Made by a program: the position numbers and the translations under genes. A DNA stretch of 64,000 nucleotides, taken from positions 18,801,501 through 18,865,500 of the forward strand of contig CM075770.1 of NCBI GenBank assembly GCA_037974665.1. The letters are read 5' to 3'. Every line of letters begins with the position of its first letter. Within the stretch, counting starts at the first letter, position 1. The DNA is from Ehretia macrophylla (Eukaryota; Streptophyta; Magnoliopsida; Boraginales; Ehretiaceae). The notes below the pieces were generated by a model that saw only the letters and a program-made list of their open reading frames with translations, did no database searches and was not told the origin of the DNA. Positions 14,101 to 26,100 of the stretch are shown here, one piece after another.

Positions 14101-17100
14101 CTATATATATATATATATATATACCTAAAACAAAGATTTGATTATAGGAGAAATTTGTTCTCATACCCTGATACCGCTTCGTGGAAACCAAGAATAGAAG
14201 AAACTCACTTTAGGATAGCTATATCCTAGCTAGACCCAATCACAACTACTCATTATATTATAAAAGACTCAGGCACACTTCCCTATACTTCTCCTAAGTG
14301 ACACCAAAATCCTCCTCAGCCATTTTAAGGGTAGGCAATAGATGACATTAAATCAGACAGAATAAATATATAAAATGTGTGTATATCTGTGTCAATGTGT
14401 GTTGTCTATCAATGAAGGCCCCTCTCTGCAAGGATGCCTTCACGATTAGACACAGATACAACCCTTCACATTTTACATACATAACCAACATTTTTCTGTA
14501 ATCAATTACCATATGGTTTAAAATCCAAAGGCTATTTTGTTTCTTTATTTATTTCTAGCTCGGATTTAACTGAACGTTTAACCACTTCATCTAATATAGT
14601 TCTCCAGTTCTGAATTCAACATTCAATACTCCCCTAGTCAACAAAATAAAACAACAATCATATTTTGATCCTTCCAAGCATCCACAATCAGTGACAAACA
14701 CCATAAATCTCATTAGATGGAATGGCCCGGAACCTTAAACTGATAATCACAACCATCATTGTTTCCATCAATTTTGGAAGCAATAAAGATTGACGGTACT
14801 CGCTACAAAACATGCAGACAACCCCCACCAGCAACCCTCTTACCCCCTCCACCCCGAAAAAAAGAGAAGAAAAGAAAACTTTGACACCAACATACACACC
14901 AAATGGAAAAAGAAAAACATTGGCCATCTTAAGCTTATATTTAAGAGAATTTAAGGCTACCTACACTCGCAAGCATCTGGTTCATAAGCTATCTTTACAA
15001 GGAAAAACAAATATAGGCAATAGAGAGAATCTCAAGCTTGGATAGAGCAACAAGGAAAATTTTCATTGGCGTTTGACATTCTAATTCCACTTCCCACTTA
15101 GTGACAATCATGTTGTCAAACTAATTCGTCTGTCTATAATTTTCTACTTAACTTATGAATGATTTTAAGAAACAATTACATAAAGAAGTGGTATTCATGC
15201 CTTTTCTCCAGCTGATATATTGGTTCTTCCTTCAGCCTCTCTAGCAGAAAGGGCTCCAATGCCAACAGATGGCAGAACTGCCCAAAGAATAACATGAGAA
15301 ATTTAGTAAAATTACCAATTAATAATAACGTTGAGAAAAGTCCAAACTAGTTTACTTTCAATGTATAATAAGTTGATAGAAAGAAAACTGTTCAAGATTA
15401 GAGGGCAGTGAATGTTGCATAGTGTCAATTAGTGCGATTACTAGAGATATGATATGCAGCATATTAGTATAGATTTGATATAATTAGTATAGACTTGATA
15501 TGATTAGAATATGTACCCATAGTTAGGAAAGAACTCCTACAATCAAGGGACTGATCCTAAGATTGAGGGCCTACTTGATAGAAAAGCTTAGAGAGAGAAA
15601 AAGATATTTTCTGAAATATTTATTTCATTGATTGATTCTGAATTCAATAGAGAAACGTTGTATTTATAGGCAGAAGGCAACTTGAAAGAATCATAGTCGG
15701 GTGGTAAGCCTCTAAGAAATTATCTGACCTAGCAAGAAATAGAAGACCGGTTGGCAAACCCAATTACCTCACAATGACACACCTGAATATTTCTTTCGTT
15801 GTCAGTGTAGTAAGCCAGTTTCTAAACTCACCGCGGGAAAGTCATTGGAATGATGTTATCCGTATACTACGATACATTAAGAGTGCCCCGGGAAAGCGAA
15901 TATTGTATAAAAACTGAGAACACACAGATATTGTAGGCTATTCTAATGCAGATTAGGCAGGATGTCCAGTTGATAAACGATCTACCTCTGGGTATTGCAT
16001 TTTTATTGGTGGCAATCTTATATCATGGAAAAGTAGAAGCAATTTGTTGTTGCTTGTTCTAGTGCAGAGTCTGAATACCGAACCATGGAACTAGCCACAT
16101 GTGAGTTGATATGGGTAAAACACTTGGGTAAAGAGATCGGGTTGGATTGCTCTCAACCTATGACATTAATCTGTGATAATCAGGTGGCAATGCACATTGC
16201 ATCAAACACAGTGTTTCATGAGTGCACTAAGCATATTGAAATAGATTGTCATTTTGTAAGAAGTAAAGTGTTAGCTAAAGAAATTGTTACTTCACGTGTT
16301 AGTTCAAACGATCAATTAGTTGATCTCTTCACTAAGTCCCTGAGAGGTCCTCAAGTAGAATATATATGTAACAAGCTAGGCACATACGATATAAATGCTC
16401 CAACTTGAGGGGGAGTGTTGAAGTAGTAGTTAGATTATTATTAGCTTTTACATGTGTATTATTCCTCCCATATCAGAAGAGAAAAATATTTGTCTTATGT
16501 ACTAAACCCTATATAAGAGGCGGTTAATTCCTTATAATAATAATAACATAAGCTATTCCCACATATCATGTTATGTCTTCCTCTTTCTCTCAACTAACAG
16601 AGCCAAAAAGTTATGAATATTTTTACATTTTTCTGGTGACTATTTTTATAGGTGATATATGTGCAAACAAGTAATACGAAGTTATATCCACATTCACATA
16701 AAAAGTTCATGAGCTTGCCTGATTGAAATACAAGTAGTTTCCCCCCGGTGCTCTTCATTGCTAAGAAAGCAGCCTGAAGCAACAACAAAAAGAGATAGCG
16801 GGTGTCACATATTATGGTTGAAACCAGTGGCAATACTTAACTTATAAAAGATCCAGGGAAAAGAAGTATAATACAGTACAAACATATAATTCACATGCAT
16901 ACATATGCAGTAAAGTAATAATTTTTTATGAAGACTATGATGAAACTCCAAAAACAATATTTAGAATCAACAGATCAAATATACACACAAATCCAGTACC
17001 TTGACTGCCGCACCAAATGCAGAATCAGCAGTTCTATTATTTTGAAACATTGTCGGGATGCTTTCCAGCAACAACTCCAAATGTTGACGACACTGAAAGC

Positions 17101-20100
17101 TTGAAAAAAATTAGTAGGTGCAAATCTAAGAAGGTAATTAAGTTCTTCACACATGAACACCTATACAGCCCAATCCCCCAATCACAGAGAGAGAGGTTGA
17201 CAACAAATTAAAAGTATCAAGAAACTGACTGTTGATGTTTCACAGAACTAACCTCTGAAAGTTGAACAATGACATCACTCTGAAGAGGGGTGTAAACATC
17301 TTGTATGTCAGGGACTATAAGCATCAGTGGCTGCAAATACAAGTAAAACGTCAAAAAAGCATCCTCTGAAACTTCACATAGACATTCTAATATCAAATAA
17401 ATTTCAATTAGCATCTGAGTTTTGGTGATTACCATTACAATTTACAAAGCCATAAAACTAACATCTATGCACAATCATGTTTCTTAACACATACAATGAC
17501 GCATTAGGAAAATATAGTGCATAACATGCTGATTAAAGGAACATATATAGTCTGCATTGTAGTCACGGCACTCTAGTTATCTACTTGATAGAAATGTCAG
17601 ATGATGTTCCATTTTCTCACGCATGCCACATAGATAAATACATTTTTTAAACATTGAACAAGAAGTCTTCAGGAATGCAAAACCTATGATTAATCTTTCA
17701 TTTCAAAACAAACTTTTGGACATAAAACCTTTGCAGTATACCAACCTGCTGTAGTGCACGTTTGAGATTGTAGAAGTGGATAGTCGAGTCAAATGTAGCA
17801 ATGCCGACCATTGTTCGAGGACTCTCCTGCAACAAGGAAGTTATCAGCACAGAGATATCTTCCCAAAAACTTTCTTTACAAATTACAAATCTTCTAATTA
17901 ATAAAGGAAAGATAAACTACAATATAAAGAACCCAAAAACAAAGGATCCAAAATTTCCATGCATCTAACATTTCTTCTAATGGCAGAGAGTTGATTGATA
18001 AAGGCCACTCACCCACTCACTCAATCAGGAGTATGAAATTGAAAAGGCGTCAATGTGTCCCAAAACAGCATTAAACACTAATGACAAGTTGACTTAGGGA
18101 TCCACCAAGAGATATCTTTCTTCATCATTTGCTCATAAAGAACCGTCCGAATGTTTTTCGTTTGAAACAAATACAGAAAACTAATGCCCAATAAATGTCA
18201 CCTTTTTGGCGAGGTAGGCATCTCATGCAAGCACATAATTTGAGGAAACGGAAAATTAGAATAGAGACTTGTGCGGGCCTCAATAGCGGCTCTTAATAAT
18301 TCAAATACTAATTGCATGAAAGTCCCATACATTTGCTCCATCAGCTAATCATTTGCATTGTCATAATTTTGCTGAATATCTAGTAAAAGACTAGTTTATA
18401 CATCTTGCATTATTAATTATTATCTTGAGTCCCAGTAAACAAGTAACAAATGTGCATAATAGACAGTACAAACAAAGACACTAATCAGTGTGACCAAATA
18501 TCATCAACCTAATGGATACTAATCAAAGAGCTAATCAAATATTCAGCACAAATAGACGGACAGACTTACAGGAAGATCAGCAATCACTTGGTTGATTGCA
18601 CTGCATGCTGCTGCAGTTGCACCAGTCTGTATGGCGTTCATTGATACATCAATTAGAAAGAAGAATACAGCAGGCATTGGATCTCGCACCTGGAAATAAG
18701 AAATTTGATATTACCAACAGTTCTGTTTCTAATATGCAATCGTACCAAGAAAAGACATTGCTTGCACCAAGAAGAAAGAGAAACATAGTCAAAAAAAATG
18801 ATGCTGGCACTTAACTGAAATGAAGATTTGACTACAGCTAAGATAAGCTAACAAGTGTTAAGCATTATGATTGCCAATTCTGCACATTAAGCAAGACTAA
18901 AGATGCCACTTAACCTGCAAGAGGCCTAGTCCAATCAGGACAAGAGGCATTGTGTGTTTCGATTTTTCTTGGGGCAAATAGCAGAATTTACTTGATTACC
19001 TAGACAAGGTTTTTTGAACACAAGACTACACGGGAAAGATCAATGGCTGCTGTGTCCCCATGAATTACAGCACACACTGAATGAGAAGATGCAGATAACT
19101 TTTATTTGCAACATTCCTCTATCTTCTATTAGTTTCTTGAAAAGAATATAAGATAGGATAGGACAACTGAGAAACCTGACAGTACCAGATGTAAATTCTA
19201 TATTGCTTCACACATAATGAAGATGTTAGAGAGGGACCCTGGGCTCCATCATCATTATATCAAGAACCATGAAGAAGTCAAGTCAAGGAATGGCTACGAG
19301 CAAATTCACTGCTTCTCATATCCAAAATGAGATTATAATTTTCCATGGAAAAAAGAGATATTCATAATTGCAATCTACATTTGTCAAACAAAACACTTAT
19401 AAGAAGCAAAAGTGGTTTACGTGGAACACATAGTGCAGCAAACTTAGTAAGCTTAGTTTGGTTTGGTTTGGTTTGGTATGGTATGTTTTATTTTCATTTT
19501 TAGGAGTCAAAGGAATTCAAGTAGGAGCCGATTTTCAGTTTTAGGAGTCAAAGGTATTCAAGTAGGAGCTGATATGGCAGTTGAAGACCTCAATGCAGAG
19601 CAATGTCTGACTTTTTTAAATTTTGAGGGCAATGTTGGGCTTCCAAAAATATGGAGGGGTATTTTTGAGGAGAAAAGAGAAAAACAGTTTTCCGCATTAT
19701 GTAAGAACTGATAGAAAAGTAGAGAGAGAGAGAGGTAGAGTAGATATTTTCTGAAATGATTGTTTCATTGCTTGAAATGAATCTGATATAAGAGTGTTGT
19801 ATTCATAGAAATGAATCTGATACATGAGTGTTGTATTTATAGATAGAATGCAACTTCTACAGAGTGCAGCAACATGATTGTACTTTAGAGTTAGTTATAC
19901 AATTGTTTCATTGCTTGAAATGAATCTGATTTAAGAGTGTTGTATTTATAGAAATGAATCTGATACAAGAGTGTTGTATTTATAGATAGAATGCAACTTG
20001 TTTCTGCAAGTTGCATCTGTTTGCACAGCTCATAGACAGTTGTCATTCTAACACACTCTAGCATAACTAACTAACTCACTTTAGAGTACAATTTTATAAC

Positions 20101-23100
20101 TAACTCTAGAGTACAATCATGTTGCTGCAGACTGTAGTCTTAGCTTAACTATTACATAGTTTAGAGCTGCAGTCGGCTAAGTGTTGCTTATCCTTAACAA
20201 GAATAGCTTCGCGAAAGTCTTTTTCGAAAAGCTCCGATTTGGAACTTTTTATTTTTTTTCTTTTTTTAGCTTGGCTTTTACCTAAAAGCACTTTCAAAAA
20301 TAGGCCAAACATGTTAGCTTCAGCTTTTTAACTCACAAGAAGCACTTTCAAGTGTCTCAAAGCTAGGTCAAACGGACCCTAAATTGCATTTGAGTGTTTC
20401 TTCCCCATTACTAAAGTCAACTTTGTCTCTTCCAATGTTTTTTTCTTCTTATCATACCTAAACCCACTCAGCTTTCTCTCTGGTCATGATACCTTTTCTC
20501 TGGCCCTCAATACCACCAACATTACACAAAGATTTGTGTATGATTTGGACAACTAATCTTGATTGATCTAGATGTAGAGTAAAGTTAACGGGAGTTTCAG
20601 GGAAGAAACAGGAATCAAAAGAAAGAAGGGCTAGCAGAAAGTGATCTTTCTTTTTTTCGAGAAATCTTACAGTTTGTGGAAAGCAAAAAAGTAAAAAAAT
20701 AAGGTTGGGAGATTAATGTAGAAGTACAATTTTGTCTCTTATGAATTTGGATTTCTTCAGTGGCTATGCAAGAAAAGTAGAGTCATGTTTTCATTTTAAC
20801 ATATATTTTGTAAGAAAAATAAACCTTCATTGACAGAAGACGGGGCAAAACCTCATTTAAGAAAAGGTATAACAGTATAAGCAATGAGGTTATCCAGAAC
20901 ACCTATCTAGGAATTAGTTCCAAATTAAAATGGAATCCAAATTCAAGAAAATTTCGAAAAACGGAAGTGTACTCTACATTCTCCACAGGAGTAACAGTGC
21001 CTTTAAAAAGATTTTGGTTATGAACTCCAGATAATTTAAATACAGGACCTACCAACAACAATAATTTGCAATACAGGGAATATGATTTCTTACACAATCC
21101 ATCAAAAACTCAAGCTTAATATTTAGGATTTGGAGTTACTAAAGTTCATGGTCATTCTTAACCACTTTGGTCGATTCGACTATACAATTATCTCCTTCTT
21201 AAAATTAAATCATTACCAAATCATGGATTCCTATGGCGGATACCCAGCATATATGATAATAAGCAATAAAAGTTCAGGTGTAATTACTTAGTTTTCAGTA
21301 CTTCATGATCAAATAATTAAAGATGATCGATTTGGTTACTTTTGAGCCGATCAAGGAAACCAACTAGATTGTGTAACAGTTGCTAATGAAGCAGCAATCA
21401 TCCTCTATTTTCAAACTGACTTAAAGACCACAGCTGTGAACAAGAGAACTTAATGATATGGAAGCTTTTGTGGATTTTAGAGCAATATAGCATTCAATAA
21501 ACCACCATGACACTCCAACATTAGGTCTACATAAGTAAATGACAATCATATTCGAAAGCTTCATTTAAATTATAAAATGCAAATTGTAAGTCAAAATATT
21601 TGAGCCAAATCCACATAGGGGTAAATTTGTACAAACCATGTATTCCTTGGAAGCAACAAATTCAACTGTTCCTCTACACAGCTCTGGCCTTTCATCAGCA
21701 TCTCTTCGCCGACCATCAGGACCCAAGTTGCAGTGGTAGTCGCGAGGGGTTTCATCAGTATATCCTGCAAAATTTGACAAGACAGGAACAACCAGATAAT
21801 TGCACGATATATATATCTGAAAGCTAACATAAAGCAATCAGAAAATATGCCGTAAATGCATGTGGGACTAACCCTTATAATATACAAGAACACTAAGCCA
21901 TTAGTCTCACATTCAGGAACTGTCAGGTGGTAATTATAGCATATAAGCATTGGATACTGCATTGGAGCAACTTTATTCTCATCATTGAGACAACAAATTC
22001 CAAAGAATATGAATAATTCAATAATTTCCAGTACCAATTAAAATTGGCGAAAGTTATGAAACATAACAATCAAAAAAATCAAATGAAAAGAGCCATCATA
22101 GTCAAAAAGACTTGCCAACTTCTTATCCTATGGAGTTCTTAAACAAACAAAATGTGTACACTCACCACACAAGTTACAAATGAAGCGCCTTCCCTGATCA
22201 ATAAACTTCATGAAAGGGTTTATGTATCCTTTGCAACGGGAACAACGTACAGGACCACTTTCTCCAAAATCAACAACCTGGAGAGTATTAAAACATCATC
22301 AGCAAATTCATAAGAAATTCCAAAACTCAAACAGTTCTTAGTTAATTCTTTACATAAATATAAGCTACGACATTCCTAATTTAGTTTGATATTCTACATT
22401 ATAACACACTGCAGAACACAAAATAAAAGATGTACCCAAGTGTGACAGTAAATGAGAACCATAAGCCCAAGGATTTCATATGTCAATAGAAGACGCTCAA
22501 AATTTAAAAAGCATGTACCAATCTAACTACTTTACGTACTCATGGTAATGATGGACCAAAAGTATCGACTCTGATTTAAACGATTGAATTAGCTGTATAA
22601 TAGTTTATAGAGAAGACACTGTATGTAAAACAAAGTGGGTCATCACATGAGAGATTTTCATGAGCAAATAATCAATAGGAGGAAAAGATATAAACCAGAG
22701 AGTCATTCTTCAAATCTAATCCATACAAACTTAGAAAAGAAGACCAGAGCATAAGTAGTGAAACACTTCTTGCTGAAACTTATTTTCTTTTTCATGTGAT
22801 GATGTGAACCTGAGATATTTACTAAGTTTCATATAACAATGGGTATGTATTGTCTTGTAAACAAGTATGTATCCGGACTTTTTAATCATACTCAACAATT
22901 AAACTTATCAACTTACTTTTTTTTTTTGAGAAGTGAAAAACTTATCAACTTACTAACAATGGCTCGTACAGAAATCAGTCCAAATAACTATAGTAGTAAC
23001 AGAAATGTCAACAACTATAAGAAAGGGTGACTATAGACGAATAACATGATACAAATAACAACTGTTGTTTTGGTAGCATTGGTTATTTGTCAATACATCA

Positions 23101-26100
23101 CTATCACTATACTCAATAATCTCTTCTGGATAAGAGTAAATATATTTCTAAAGGCACCAAATGATGGAGTGAAACAAAATACTACACTGAATAACTGCAA
23201 CTTCACTAATGACAATTTTAAGCATAGAACAATATGATTAATAATAACCAAACCACAAGAATGGAAACAGTCTAGCCAAATACAGTCGGTATTAATAGTC
23301 TGAAGTATTTGTCCTGCCACAGATTGGATGTCTATTACACTCTGGGACGGGTAGGGCCCAAGGAGACGCCACAAGTTAGTGACTTACAATTGCATTTTCA
23401 GACAATAAATCTCAATATTATGGAACTCAATGGGCAACGACTTTCGACTGGAGTTTCTGAAGCATAAAGGTTGTAGAACAACTTTTGAAATGACAAGGAT
23501 CAATTGGAGCCAACAATACAGAGAGTAAAGATAAGAAGGGCAAAAAACTGAGAAGGTTTGAGGAAACATTAAGTTGTTTTTCTGGGTATAACGAGGAAAA
23601 ACCTGGACTTTACCATTAGACATTAAAAAGAAATGTAAAAAATATAGAGAACCAGTTCAATGAAAAGAAAGCAAGTGCTCAGGATAGAATCAAGCTCAGG
23701 AACTTAACAGAATAAGAATAATAAGTAATGCTAACCACAAGAAAAGCAGAGAATAACAAGTAATATTAACTACAATATGAGCAAAGCGGCACAAGCAACA
23801 AAAAAGACTTAGTCACCTATAATTCCCTGAGTATACGTTTGAGATACAACTTTGTAGGGGAGGGTGGTTGTTGACATTTGGTGTTACAAATAGTAAACAG
23901 GTTTCTATTTCGAAAAAGTTGACTGGGCGTGATCTTTCCAGGGAAGTGAAAATCTTTTAGTATGCATGGGCCCAACAGGAAGAAAATGACTATGGTCAAA
24001 TAAGTATTCTAATAACAAGACAATTGAATGACAACATGATCAGTTTATTCATTTTGACATCCAAACACTGATTTGTGAAATACAGGCTTGATGCCTTGGT
24101 TCCATGTTGCAACCAGCAAATAGAATTTTTAAATAAACTTCAGTTATACTCGGAGTATATTTTTCCAGATAGAAAAGCATCTAAACAGTCTAACAGTGTG
24201 TTCAGGGACTACCAAGGTTATCAAATTCTTTTAGATGGTTATCACTAGTGGATCCAAGTTCTCCCACTCTAAGTATAAATTATAGATCGAAGACAAATCA
24301 ACCAGTCAATAAACCTTCTGTGTCAATTAACAAGATAAATGCAAGTAATTACTAAAAGTAAAAAGGAGATATACGAATTACTTGGATTGGCTCCTCCGAT
24401 GGATGCGGCAGAGCAAATGGCTGCACTAACAAAGCTAACTGCATTGCAGATGTATTCAACAGGTCAATGGTACATGGGATCTGCCAATACAGTAACCTCA
24501 TCAGCCAATTGTACAGACAAAACTAAAAGCTGGTAAAAGTGCAAGACTTCCAAGCAAAAGTTAAATAGTTATATCCAGTGCAAGAGCAAAACATAGTGTG
24601 TGCAGAAATAAGATCAGGACCTGATTAATAGTACACCTCATGTAACGAGGACTGCAATTTCCAGTGTCCTTGACGATATATTCACTTGTTGCAGGCTTCA
24701 AAAAAGAGAGTAATAAAGAATCAGAGAAAGAAATATACAACAAACATTGGTTACTATGACCTTGTGGCATGTACTGGAAAGCATATCTGAAGCACACATT
24801 AGATCATATATCAGTTACACCACTGAGTCATCGTCATCTAACCAATAGCAAAAGAATAAGAAATATACAACAAATAAAGCCAGCATTCGCCTCATGTAGA
24901 ATACAATTTCTCCTTTTCATTGGGCAATGGTCGGCGAGCCAAGAAAGCATTTCCCTCGGAAACAGATTTGAAAAAATTTTGCACAAAATAGGTTGCTTTT
25001 TTCACTTGGGAAGCAGCCCATGAACATATCCTAACTGGTAATAAGTTGAGGTAACAGCAACAGATATATGTAAACTGTTGTCGAAACTGCGTAGTGGATG
25101 AAGAAACAAGAAACCACCTCTTTCTCCCTTGTGAAGTTGCAAGATCTTTATGGTCACTGTTGCTGTCTTCATGAGGATTTAATTGGTCAATGACCATAAT
25201 ATGAGAGATTTCATACTCAGTTGGAGTTTACACAGAAGGAGAAAAGGAAATGCTGCTTTATGCATTATTTGGGTATTATCGAAGGAAGGGAAAAATAGCA
25301 TTTTTTAAGGATTGAAGAATTCCATAAAGAGGCTAAACAAGAATTTATAAACACACTATTTTTGTGGATGAATGAAGTTTCCAGAAAAGGTATTTCTTCT
25401 TTTGAGATTTTGTTGATAGTTTACATTATTGCATAGATTCATACCCATCACAGAGTGAAAGGGTTGCACCACCTTGGTGCTCTTTCAATAAATTTCTGAT
25501 TAAAGAAAGTAATAATAATAACAATAATAATAATAATTACCGGTGGAGGGTTGGCTTGATTGCCTTGACGAGTCTCATGAAGAATCACAGCAGAACTCGG
25601 AAATGGGCGTGGAATCTGATTCGGATCAATCTTTGAAGGCCCTGTCATTGCAGCACCAGTATGACCTACAGTAGGAGGCATAGGGGCCATGGATTGATGG
25701 GAAACTGGTGGAGGCATTCCAAACATCCTTGGTGGCTGTGGAGAACCAGGGATAGATGGAGATGGACCCACCTATCAATTTACTAAATTCAGAATTTACG
25801 CTAAATAAAATATTTAAAAGGAATCTATACATTGTAGGCCCCTTTTTAAATCACAAACAAAATAAAACTAAATACTTAGTATGCACGATTTAACATGATA
25901 TTTGAAAAATGTAAAGGGAGCCAGCATCATGCCACATCTCTGAGGAGATTATTTGTGCGGAGCTTCCAATAGTTATCCAAAGCTATATAATATTATGAAG
26001 GCAGAGCACTGACGAGAGATGAAACAGGTATCCAGCAAGTAAACCAGCTTTCCAGGCCATTCATACTTCAAAATTCTCAGCAGAGAAAGGATTGATGATT

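Noticed and set aside
21591-22037. A 148-residue open frame on the minus strand
   Set aside because: It overlaps SEC24-like exon 6 in another frame and is low-complexity, hydrophobic text without family features.
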